From CAYNFR01 sp964396595 (GTDB lineage Bacteria; Bacteroidota; Bacteroidia; Chitinophagales; Saprospiraceae): 64,000 nucleotides of DNA. Positions 9,137 to 17,388 of the stretch are shown piece after piece (position 1 is the stretch's first letter; every line of letters starts with the position of its first letter). A program made the translations under genes and the position numbers. The notes under the pieces were generated by a model that was not told where the DNA came from, searched no databases, and worked only from the letters and a program-made list of their open reading frames with translations. The stretch spans positions 1 to 64,000 of the forward strand of contig CAYNFR010000008.1 in the NCBI GenBank assembly GCA_964396595.1, written 5' to 3'.

Positions 9137-9649
9137 ATGAAATTTATAATATTATTTGCACCTTTTCAGCCTTCACCGGGACTGGCAATCTGGACTTTGG
9201 TGATATTTTTGTTATTCTGGTATATCGTTGGTAAATTGGCTTTTAAGCCTATTGTTAAAGCACTTAATGATCGAGAACTAGACATACAATCATCTCTGGA
9301 TGAAGCCAAAAAGGCAAAAGAGGAGATGTCAAATATGCGTTCTGAAAATGAAAAATTACTTCAGCAAGCCAGAGAAGAACGTGCCGCATTACTCAATGAA
9401 GCTAAGGAAACTAAGAACAGCATAATCGCTGAAGCCAGAGAAAAGGCGAAAGAAGAAGCAGCTAAAATAGTTGCTAGTGCTCAGGTAGAAATCGAGAATC
9501 AAAAGAAAGCTGCCTTAGCAGAAGTAAAGAGTGAAGTAGGATCAATGGCTATCGATATTGCAGAAAAATTACTTCAGACACAGTTGTTATCTGAACTTAC
9601 GCAGCAAAATCATATAAATGATCTAGTTAAGCAGATCAGTCGTAATTAA
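9137..9649 (+). CDS. atpF: F0F1 ATP synthase subunit b
   Basis: This 170-residue protein is the membrane-anchored peripheral stalk. It has a single transmembrane segment at about 16-36 (LAIWTLVIFLLFWYIVGKL), a family-typical FKPIVKALNDRE region, and a long Ala/Glu/Lys-rich helix to about residue 150. Length is normal. It begins 22 bases after the intergenic hairpin. Confidence 0.95.
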   Translation: MKFIILFAPFQPSPGLAIWTLVIFLLFWYIVGKLAFKPIVKALNDRELDIQSSLDEAKKAKEEMSNMRSENEKLLQQAREERAALLNEAKETKNSIIAEAREKAKEEAAKIVASAQVEIENQKKAALAEVKSEVGSMAIDIAEKLLQTQLLSELTQQNHINDLVKQISRN

Positions 9650-9675
9650 AAAAATTTAATCGACACTCGTACCTT

Positions 9676-10236
9676 ATGTCTGTACAAAGAATTGCCGGAA
9701 GATACGCTAAATCCTTGATTGACCTGGCGGTCGAGAAAGATACGCTTGATGATGTTCTCCATGATGTGAAGATATTTCAGGAGACTTTACGAAACAAGGA
9801 TTTCTTTAATCTCATTAAGAGCCCGGTCATTTCAGCTGATAAAAAGCGCAATGTATTTAAGGCTTTGTTTCAGGATAGAATAGGGGGGCTGAGTTTTATA
9901 TTCGTTGATATTATTATCAAAAAAGGGCGTGAATCTATTTTGTCAGAGATAACTCAGGAATTTATCGCACAATATAGATCACTAAAAAAGATAACCTCGG
10001 CACGATTGATTACTGCTGTGCCTGCGACAGAAGAGTTGTTAGCGCAGGTTAAATCAACGATCAAGGGGCAAGGACTTGCGACAAACGAAATCGAGCTAAT
10101 GACTAGAATAGACAAGAATATCATCGGTGGTTTCATCCTAGAGATAGAGGACTCAGTTTATGACGCCAGTATCAAGACGAAACTTGCCAAAGTAAGAAAA
10201 GGAATATTAGACAATACACAAATTAACTCAATATAA
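9676..10236 (+). CDS. atpH: F0F1 ATP synthase subunit delta
   Basis: This 186-residue protein links F1 to the stalk. The N-terminal motif RIAGRYAKSLIDLAVE and the C-terminal region IIGGFILEIEDSVYDASIKTKL are typical of delta/OSCP. It lies between atpF and atpA with gaps of 26 and 9 bases, the usual order. Confidence 0.95.
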   Translation: MSVQRIAGRYAKSLIDLAVEKDTLDDVLHDVKIFQETLRNKDFFNLIKSPVISADKKRNVFKALFQDRIGGLSFIFVDIIIKKGRESILSEITQEFIAQYRSLKKITSARLITAVPATEELLAQVKSTIKGQGLATNEIELMTRIDKNIIGGFILEIEDSVYDASIKTKLAKVRKGILDNTQINSI

Positions 10237-10245
10237 TCATTAATC

Positions 10246-11835
10246 ATGGTTGGAATTAAGCCGGACGAAATATCAGCAATACTTAAGCAACAATTAGCAG
10301 GGGTCAACAGTGCCACCGAATTAGAAGAAATTGGCACCGTACTTCAAGTGGGAGACGGTATTGCTCGTGTCTATGGATTGACAGGAGTGCAAGCAGGTGA
10401 GCTAGTGGAGTTCGAAACAGGAGTGCAAGCAATCGCGCTCAATCTCGAAGAGGATAATGTCGGGGTGGTGTTGCTGGGCGAAGGCGATAATATACGGGAA
10501 GGTTCTAAAGTAAAAAGAACAAAGAAAATTGCTTCTATCGATGCAGGAGAAGGATTTTTAGGTAGAGTTGTCAATCCATTGGGGCAACCTATTGACGGTA
10601 AAGGGCCGATTACCGGTCCCAGATACGCCATGCCTCTTGAGCGCAAAGCTCCCGGCGTAATTTTCAGACAGCCGGTTAATGAACCTCTTCAGACAGGTAT
10701 AAAGGCGATAGACGCCATGATTCCGATCGGAAGAGGACAGCGAGAGCTAATCATCGGAGATAGACAAACTGGAAAGACTGCCATCGCTATCGATACCATC
10801 ATCAATCAGAAAGAGTTTTATGACAGAGGCGAGCCTGTTTATTGTATATATGTAGCTTCTGGTCAGAAAGCATCCACTGTAGCGCAAGTAGCTAAGGCAC
10901 TAGAAGAAAACGGTGCTATGGCTTATACGATAATAGTCTTTGCGAGCGCATCAGATCCTGCTCCGCTTCAGTTCTATGCACCATTTGCGGGTGCGGCCCT
11001 TGGTGAATTTTTTAGAGACACAGGTCGTCCTGCTTTGATAGTATATGATGATTTGTCAAAACAAGCCGTAGCATACAGAGAGGTATCGTTACTTCTTCGT
11101 AGACCACCGGGACGTGAGGCTTATCCTGGAGACGTTTTCTATCTACACTCCAGATTATTGGAAAGAGCAGCGAAAGTCATTAATAATGATGGTATAGCTC
11201 AGAATATGAATGATCTACCAGAAAGCCTTGTTAAAGCAGGTCTCATCAAAGGGGGTGGATCTCTTACAGCCTTGCCGATCATTGAGACACAGGCAGGTGA
11301 CGTATCAGCTTATATTCCGACTAACGTAATCTCTATTACAGACGGTCAGATATTCCTCGAGTCTAACTTATTCAATAGTGGTGTGCGTCCTGCGATCAAC
11401 GTGGGTATTTCGGTATCGCGAGTAGGGGGTAATGCACAGATTAAATCCATGAAAAAAGTATCGGGGACATTGAAGCTCGATCAAGCACAATATAGATCTC
11501 TTGAGGCATTTGCAAAGTTTGGTTCAGATCTGGATGCTGCTACACAAGCCGTACTAGAGAAAGGAAAACGTAATGTTGAGATTCTTAAGCAAGCGCAGTA
11601 TTCTCCGCTAAGCGTGGAAAAACAGGTAGCGATAATTTATCTGGGAGCAAATGGATTACTCAGAGATGTGCCGGTCGATAAGGTAAGAGAATTTGAGGAG
11701 CAGTTTTTGACCACTTTAGAGCAAAGGAATCCTGATATTCTTGAGGAATTTAGAAAAGGAAAGCTAGAATCTGCCTCATTGGAGACAGTTACTAAGTTAG
11801 CCGGAGAAGTGTCTTCGTTTTACAAAACTAATTGA
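10246..11835 (+). CDS. atpA: F0F1 ATP synthase subunit alpha
   Basis: This 529-residue subunit is the non-catalytic nucleotide-binding part of F1. The Walker A motif GDRQTGKT lies near residues 171-178. The region around GGSLTALPIIETQAGDVSAYIPTN and the SVSRVGG segment are family hallmarks. Length is normal. It is nine bases after atpH and in one operon with atpG. Confidence 0.98.
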   Translation: MVGIKPDEISAILKQQLAGVNSATELEEIGTVLQVGDGIARVYGLTGVQAGELVEFETGVQAIALNLEEDNVGVVLLGEGDNIREGSKVKRTKKIASIDAGEGFLGRVVNPLGQPIDGKGPITGPRYAMPLERKAPGVIFRQPVNEPLQTGIKAIDAMIPIGRGQRELIIGDRQTGKTAIAIDTIINQKEFYDRGEPVYCIYVASGQKASTVAQVAKALEENGAMAYTIIVFASASDPAPLQFYAPFAGAALGEFFRDTGRPALIVYDDLSKQAVAYREVSLLLRRPPGREAYPGDVFYLHSRLLERAAKVINNDGIAQNMNDLPESLVKAGLIKGGGSLTALPIIETQAGDVSAYIPTNVISITDGQIFLESNLFNSGVRPAINVGISVSRVGGNAQIKSMKKVSGTLKLDQAQYRSLEAFAKFGSDLDAATQAVLEKGKRNVEILKQAQYSPLSVEKQVAIIYLGANGLLRDVPVDKVREFEEQFLTTLEQRNPDILEEFRKGKLESASLETVTKLAGEVSSFYKTN

Positions 11836-11866
11836 TTGAATTTATAATATCCACAGCTAGTAAAAT

Positions 11867-12751
11867 ATGTCCGGTCAATTAAAGGAGGTAAGAGAGCGAA
11901 TCACGTCGGTTACTAATACACAGCAGATTACGAAAGCCATGAAAATGGTTTCTGCTGCTAAGTTAAGGCGTGCTCAACAGGCTATAGTCGAAGTAAGACC
12001 ATATGCCAATAGACTCAATACCATACTACGGAACATACTAGCAAGCCTAGATGGACAATCCGGAACAGCTTTCGGTGCTGATAGAGAAGTAAATAGTGCC
12101 CTCGTGGTGGTTATTACCAGTAATAGAGGTCTTGCCGGTGCTTTTAATACGAATATTATCAAAGCAGCTGTGGCAACAATAGAAGAGCTATCGGGTGTGC
12201 GAAAGGCCGGCGGCTTGAGTATTTTGTGTATAGGCAAGAAAGGTTTCGATTACTTTAGAAAGCGTTACACGGACTGTAATATCATATCCGATCATGTAAC
12301 AATGGTGAACAATCTCAGCTTTGAGTCATCAGCAGAGGTGTCACAATTCGTTATGGATAGCTTCGAAAAGGGTCTTTATGATCGTGCATATGTTGCTTAC
12401 AGCAATTTTAAGAATGCGGGAGTTCAGTTCGCCATATCAGAACAATTTCTGCCCGTCAAACCAATCGAAGTGACTCAATCAAGATCGAGGGCTGATTATT
12501 TGTTCGAGCCTAGTGAGGAACAGTTGCTGGTAGAACTAGTTCCTACTATACTTCATACCACGTTTTTCAAATATTTGCTTGATACGCATGCTTCTGAGCA
12601 TGGTGCGAGAATGACGGCTATGGACAAAGCATCAGAAAATGCAAATGAGATTATCAAAGATTTGAAAATCACTTACAACAAAGCTCGCCAAGAAGCTATT
12701 ACCAAGGAGCTATCAGAAATTGTAGGTGGTGCAGCTGCATTGAGTTCATAG
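11867..12751 (+). CDS. atpG: F0F1 ATP synthase subunit gamma
   Basis: This 294-residue central shaft subunit has the N-terminal motif RITSVTNTQQITKAMKMVSA. Its C-terminal helix contains RMTAMDKASENA and TYNKARQEAITKEL. It is the last gene of the cluster. atpD and atpC do not follow, as in many Bacteroidota where they are encoded elsewhere. The next gene is on the opposite strand. Confidence 0.97.
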   Translation: MSGQLKEVRERITSVTNTQQITKAMKMVSAAKLRRAQQAIVEVRPYANRLNTILRNILASLDGQSGTAFGADREVNSALVVVITSNRGLAGAFNTNIIKAAVATIEELSGVRKAGGLSILCIGKKGFDYFRKRYTDCNIISDHVTMVNNLSFESSAEVSQFVMDSFEKGLYDRAYVAYSNFKNAGVQFAISEQFLPVKPIEVTQSRSRADYLFEPSEEQLLVELVPTILHTTFFKYLLDTHASEHGARMTAMDKASENANEIIKDLKITYNKARQEAITKELSEIVGGAAALSS

Positions 12752-12804
12752 GCGGAAATTCTGCCGTAGCGCCATCTTCATGTCAACAATGCTACTACCT
12801 GAGA

Positions 12805-13902
12805 CTAACTGGGTTCTATAATACTCTGTTTAAACTCTCGCTGAAGTACTAGCTTTAGATTGGCGACGACTAGGTCGCCCATTGTTTTGCTTTGTTTAAA
12901 AATATCGTTTTTGTGATGTTGGATCAATTCGTTCTTTAGAACTTCTACCTTGTCAGGGCTAGAGAGATCGTCTTTGATCATGCAGCTTAGTAACTTATTG
13001 AGTTGATGTTTAGACGCTTTTACGCGTCGTGCAATTAAGGCTCTCTCTTCGAGTTGGTACTGTCTGACCGCCTCATTATTGAGATGTTCGATACCCATAT
13101 AGATGATGGGATTGTTTTCTTTAAAGTATTGGGGTAGATAAAAGCTCTTGTGTCCTTCGTAAGATTGCTGATCGAAGTCAATTGATCTAATGCGATACTG
13201 CGCACCTTCAATATCAGGGGTAATGTCCACAATATAATTGTACGCACGCATATCGCCCAATAGACGGACGAAGCATCGTTCATTAAACTTAATAAACTCT
13301 TTGGCAATCCTGATTTGATCGAACTTCGGCACATTCATGTATTTTGCCATAAATTCATCGCCAGGCACACCTGCTACGTGCTCTTCAATCAGGGTATTTC
13401 CATCTACTAGGTACGTTAACCTATTGGGCGAAAGCAAACCCTCTAGTTCTAGACCATATATCCGGTTAGCATCAAGTTTCTTTACGTAAAAGTGGTCGTA
13501 ATTATCATTGATTTTGTTGATTATTCTGATTCTGAAGGGCTTCGTATTTCCGAATGTACAGAAATCTATTCTAGCTACGGTGAGATGCTCTATGACTGAT
13601 AGATCACCATCTGTCTTTAATAGGGCGTATATCTGACACAATGCGTCATAGATCGTGTCAGACTCGGTATGATCATAATAGACCGTTTCCCATAAGGTAT
13701 CCTTTCCGAAACTGTCAATCAGGGGAACCGTAGCCATATATCTGAGCATATCATCATACTGGAGAGGTAGTGAAACTTTACGACCATATTCATCCAGATA
13801 GTCCCATAGCTTTTTACTAGCAGCGATAAGTACTTTCTTTTTTGAGGGTCTATTTCCTTCCATGTATAATGTGTTACTGATAAAAGTAAGCATGTTAACC
13901 AT
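12805..13902 (-). CDS. Kinase-like hypothetical protein
   Basis: This 365-residue protein is not from a named family I can place. Several segments suggest a protein-kinase-like fold. DHFYVKKLDANRI could carry the ATP-binding lysine. RLLGDMRAYNYIVDI resembles a catalytic loop, and IRSIDFDQQSY resembles the metal-binding aspartate strand. The order and spacing fit, but the classical HRD and DFG motifs are absent, so activity is uncertain. It is divergent from padR and convergent with atpG. The start could be Met1 or Met4. Confidence 0.6.
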   Translation of the reverse strand: MVNMLTFISNTLYMEGNRPSKKKVLIAASKKLWDYLDEYGRKVSLPLQYDDMLRYMATVPLIDSFGKDTLWETVYYDHTESDTIYDALCQIYALLKTDGDLSVIEHLTVARIDFCTFGNTKPFRIRIINKINDNYDHFYVKKLDANRIYGLELEGLLSPNRLTYLVDGNTLIEEHVAGVPGDEFMAKYMNVPKFDQIRIAKEFIKFNERCFVRLLGDMRAYNYIVDITPDIEGAQYRIRSIDFDQQSYEGHKSFYLPQYFKENNPIIYMGIEHLNNEAVRQYQLEERALIARRVKASKHQLNKLLSCMIKDDLSSPDKVEVLKNELIQHHKNDIFKQSKTMGDLVVANLKLVLQREFKQSIIEPS

Positions 13903-13986
13903 TATATGCTGTTATCCCTCATATAGTATTTAGAAAACATCGTTAGTCGATGAAAAATATACTTTCGTATAGTACTAGGCATAATT

Positions 13987-14017
13987 ATACTACCTTGTAT
14001 TGCATAGTACCTTGTAT
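13987..14017 (+). promoter_or_regulatory. Tandem repeat at the padR promoter, likely PadR operator
   Basis: ATAnTACCTTGTAT occurs twice, at 13987-14000 and 14004-14017, with a 17-base period. Related half-sites (ATAGTACTAGG) lie just upstream. The repeat sits where the promoter of padR is expected, about 60 bases before its preferred ATG. PadR regulators usually repress their own operon, so autoregulation is the simplest reading. Confidence 0.5.
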
Positions 14018-14074
14018 AGATTTACATTTGTGTCATATTGGTTGAGAAATATATCAGTATTTAAAAGTCAGAAA

Positions 14075-14431
14075 ATGAAGATAGAGAACACTAAAGCACA
14101 GATGAGAAAGGGCGTACTAGAGCTCTGTGTGATGTCGATCATAGGCGAAGAAGAGGCGTATCCATCTGATATCATTGAGAAGTTAAAGTCCGCGGAGCTC
14201 ATCGTAGTGGAGGGGACATTATATCCTTTATTATCACGATTGAGGGAAGCTGAATTACTGGATTATTCCTGGAAGGAGTCAACATCCGGCCCTCCTCGGA
14301 AATATTACAATATGACTGAGAAAGGTCAAGCGTTTTTGGATGAGCTTAAACAAACGTGGAAGGAGCTCAATAACGCAGTAGCGAAGGCAACCAAGAAAGT
14401 ATCTAAGGCAAAAACAACTAACGAATCTTAA
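14075..14431 (+). CDS. PadR family transcriptional regulator
   Basis: This protein of about 118 residues has the PadR winged-helix layout. An N-terminal segment (QMRKGVLELCVMSIIGEEEAYPSDI) is followed by a recognition region (VVEGTLYPLLSRLREAELL) and a wing (GPPRKYYNMTEKG). The start at 14075 (MKIENTKAQ) is preferred over 14000. The upstream 25 codons overlap the promoter repeat and do not look like PadR. It lies 27 bases before the PspC gene, a standard Bacteroidota pair. Confidence 0.93.
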   Translation: MKIENTKAQMRKGVLELCVMSIIGEEEAYPSDIIEKLKSAELIVVEGTLYPLLSRLREAELLDYSWKESTSGPPRKYYNMTEKGQAFLDELKQTWKELNNAVAKATKKVSKAKTTNES

Positions 14432-14458
14432 TTTTTAACGAAAACAAGCTTTACGAAC

Positions 14459-15106
14459 ATGAATAAGATCATAAACGTCAATCTCGGAGGCTATCCTTTT
14501 ACAATGGATGACAACGCATATGCTGCACTTGATCAATATATGGACACGATTAAGAAGCATTTTGTTCATTCTGATGGATGTGACGAGATTATCATTGATA
14601 TAGAGGCGAGAATCGCGGAATTATTTACGGAGATATTGAAGACACGTCAGATCGTTAGTCTCAAGGACGTAAATCAAGTGATTGGTATCATGGGGCGACC
14701 TGAGGAGTTTGGTGGGGAGTCTATGGAAGAGCCGGTTCCAGATACAAAATTTGAAGAAAAGAAAAGCTCGGAATACACAGTCGGCAAGCGCCTATACCGC
14801 GACCTTGAGCTACGAAAGGTCGGAGGGGTTTGCGCCGGCATCAGTGCATATCTTGGTATTGAAGACCCACTGTGGGTGAGATTAGCTTTCGTCCTAAGTT
14901 TTTTTGCGGGGGGATTTGGAGTCCTGATTTATGCTGTCTTGTGGATGGCGATACCGGAGGCAAAAACGGCGGCGGATAGGCTTGCAATGAAAGGCGAGAA
15001 GATCAATATACACAATATTGCTTCTACTATAGAGCAGGAAATGGAGAAGTTATCCGAAACAATAAACGAAATGACTAAGGACTTCGGCTCAAAAAAAAAA
15101 GTGTAG
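14459..15106 (+). CDS. PspC domain protein, N-terminal part of a split gene
   Basis: This 215-residue frame begins with a segment typical of Bacteroidota PspC proteins (INVNLGGYPFTMDDNAY). It then carries the PspC domain at about 118-180 (RDLELRKVGGVCAGISAYLGIEDPLWVRL, with a membrane helix after it). It stops six bases after a run of ten A. The rest of the family's normal length is found in the -1 frame at 15169-16008, so this is the front part of one frameshifted gene. PspC proteins respond to envelope stress. Confidence 0.85.
   Translation: MNKIINVNLGGYPFTMDDNAYAALDQYMDTIKKHFVHSDGCDEIIIDIEARIAELFTEILKTRQIVSLKDVNQVIGIMGRPEEFGGESMEEPVPDTKFEEKKSSEYTVGKRLYRDLELRKVGGVCAGISAYLGIEDPLWVRLAFVLSFFAGGFGVLIYAVLWMAIPEAKTAADRLAMKGEKINIHNIASTIEQEMEKLSETINEMTKDFGSKKKV
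15091..15100 (+). other. A10 homopolymer at the PspC frame break
   Basis: Ten consecutive A follow GGCTC. With one more A, or after a -1 slip, translation would continue as KKKSVANNSRGLFFPL and run without a stop into the downstream frame to 16008. The cause could be a homopolymer sequencing error, slippage during transcription, ribosomal frameshifting, or a real mutation. Confidence 0.85.
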
Positions 15107-15168
15107 CAAATAACTCTCGAGGTCTATTTTTCCCACTATCAACAATAGTCGGTGGCCTAGGGTCTGCA

Positions 15169-16008
15169 TTGTTCGTGGTATTTAAGCTCATAAAATCAAT
15201 AGTTGTAAGATTTTATCACTTGATCATTGTGATACTATGTTTCGTGCTGTTCGTAATCGCAATCGCTTTTTTAGCATCCGGTGTGATTGCAGCTCCATTA
15301 ATTACCAGACTATCACCTGATCCTAGTTTTACAGGGTTATTAGGCTACTATAGTGGGGTTTTTAGTGTGTTGATATTTCCGACGATTCTTGGTGTGAGCT
15401 ATTTGATTCGGAAGACATGGGGTTATCATACACCATTGCGCTATAGTCGCGCTTTTACCGGTGTCTGGATAGTTTGTACAGGTATATTTTTAACTACGGC
15501 AGCTTTTACAGCGAGAGCATTTTCAAGTTATTACTCCTCTACCGAGTATCTTCAGAGCGAAAAACCCGAGACAGAACTCTTTGAAATTGAAGGCACAGTA
15601 AATCAGCCACCTAGAGCTAACAGGGTATATTTCGGCAATCATTACTATCAAGAAAATGATTTAATCATATATCAGTATCTGAAGTCAGTAAACATAGAAC
15701 CAAGCCCTGATGACAAAATACATATATCCCTCACTCGGTCTTCAAGAGGGGCAAGTAACGAACAAGCAAAGAAAAACGCCAATAAGAATAAGGGACATAT
15801 AGAGTTAAGTCCGGACAAACTGATCATAGATAATTCGAATATTTTAACCGAGCGAGATAAGTTTAGAGCACAGAAGCTAGACTACACAGTTCAAATACCG
15901 ATCGATCAGAAAATCAAAGTTCACAAAAATATGACAATAGCGGGTCGTGCAAGTGGCGTCTATCAGATGACAACCTCCGGATTAAAATATCTTATGAACG
16001 AAAATTAA
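15169..16008 (+). CDS. PspC protein, C-terminal part of the split gene
   Basis: This frame is open back to the A10 run. The TTG at 15169 is only the first alternative start and is probably not used. It encodes three membrane segments (about 10-38, 56-78 and 94-114 from the TTG). An outer domain follows, with SRGASNEQAKKNANKNKGHIELS and KFRAQKLDYTVQIPIDQKI, which resembles the C-terminal region of long Bacteroidota PspC proteins. Joined to 14459-15106 it gives about 515 residues, a normal length for the family. Confidence 0.75.
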   Translation: MFVVFKLIKSIVVRFYHLIIVILCFVLFVIAIAFLASGVIAAPLITRLSPDPSFTGLLGYYSGVFSVLIFPTILGVSYLIRKTWGYHTPLRYSRAFTGVWIVCTGIFLTTAAFTARAFSSYYSSTEYLQSEKPETELFEIEGTVNQPPRANRVYFGNHYYQENDLIIYQYLKSVNIEPSPDDKIHISLTRSSRGASNEQAKKNANKNKGHIELSPDKLIIDNSNILTERDKFRAQKLDYTVQIPIDQKIKVHKNMTIAGRASGVYQMTTSGLKYLMNEN

Positions 16009-16060
16009 AAACTAATTCTATCAAATGTATTAATTTCCACTCACTATAAAATTTAGCAAA

Positions 16061-17188
16061 ATGAAAAATTACCTTTCCTCCTGCTTGCCATACTGACAAG
16101 CCCTTTTTATCTACACAGCATGCAGCGCACGGCAGTCATTGTTGGGAAAGTGGTCGACCGTGACTGTAAAGAACTGATCATCCGTAAAGTTACCGATGAT
16201 ATCAGAAATTACGGTGAAGAGATTTCGATTGATGAGAATAGAGTGTTCATCTATCATATGTCTGTGTCGAATATTGAAGCTTATGACTTTATATTTAAAG
16301 ACGAATTTATCAATGAGGAAATATGACCAATTACTTATTCCCCTGACAACGATACAATTAGCTTCGTCCTTTTGCCCATTGAGTGGGCTGATGATAATGT
16401 TATAATAAATAGTGAGTATACAGCTAAGCTGAACTTGTACAATCGTTAATTGATGGATGAGTTTTATCCATGCCCAAGATATCTCACAACCATCTTAGAC
16501 TCACTATGGCATGCATAAGGGCAGGATTCTCAAGAATTTAAAGACATATATAATCAATTTTACAACAAGCTCCTAGTCTGGACTGCGGATCATTTTCTAA
16601 ATGAAATAAACCCGTTTGGTTATTTTATCTAACGAGTTGTTTTATGAGTTGGATGGTGTTCCTAATATATTGGTTGATATCCTCGAGGAGTATCTAAAGC
16701 AGTTTATTACAGCGATACCGGATCATCCCTACAATACATATCCCGGATTAAGATAGATGCCTTAAGGAATGGAAGGCTAGGGGGCAGAAATGTCGATTTT
16801 ACTGCTCCTGATGCGGAAGAAACAGATCATCAGCTATCTGATTAGATCCCTACAAATGAATTTACCATCCTTGATCTATGGGCAACTTGGTGTGGTCCAT
16901 GTATTCAGAAAAGCAAAAATGTGAGAGATACATATGAAGAATTGGCTGGTCATCAGGCAGCAGCGATCGTCGTGGTGGGCGGAATCACTAACCAAGAGCA
17001 ATTTTTACAAGCATTAGAAAAGCATAACTAATCATGGATGGACTTATCAGAGATCAGTAATAGAAACCAGATCTAGCTGAAATATATTAAAGAAGTGCTG
17101 GCGGAGGATAATTTGTGATGGATAAAGATGTGTAATCAGATGGGTTGATTTATCTGTCGAAGAGATTCTTGCGATTGTAAGGAAGTAG
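16061..17188 (+). pseudogene. Decayed TlpA-like thioredoxin family gene
   Basis: No single frame is intact, but pieces in all three frames line up as a secreted TlpA-like thiol-disulfide protein. These are a signal-like start (FLLLAILTSPFYLHS after one frame change), a beta-rich N-terminal domain (MQRTAVIVGKVVDRDCKEL), a helical middle (NILVDILEEYLKQFI), and then NVDFTAPDAEE. The thioredoxin core LDLWATWCGPCIQKSK has its CGPC active site at 16891-16902. A possible end is WVDLSVEEILAIVRK. Several stops and frame changes mark it as a pseudogene. Confidence 0.85.
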
Positions 17189-17388
17189 CAAGCGTAAATT
17201 ATTGCTGTGCTGATGGTTCTGAATGCCTAGCGAGTTTGGTGTATGAGCCCTACAGCAAAAGACATTCGTATAAATATGCTTATGGCACAGACGAGTGTAA
17301 TAAGTCCATGTAGCCTTCTGTCCCTCAACAAACGACTAAGTCCATTATCTTTGCGGCTTTTTTAGCATTAGGAGCGGCAGGACAACAC
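17189..17388. other. Spacer between the pseudogene and prfC
   Basis: A short cysteine-containing frame is open here but has no start codon and no family resemblance. Otherwise it holds only the prfC promoter box at 17346-17353. Confidence 0.5.
17346..17353 (+). promoter_or_regulatory. Bacteroidota -7 promoter box for prfC
   Basis: TATCTTTG fits TAnnTTTG and lies 35 bases before the prfC ATG, a normal leader length. Confidence 0.65.

Noticed and set aside
17141..17319. Cysteine-rich frame after the TlpA pseudogene
   Set aside because: It has no start codon, overlaps the end of the pseudogene in another frame and resembles nothing known.
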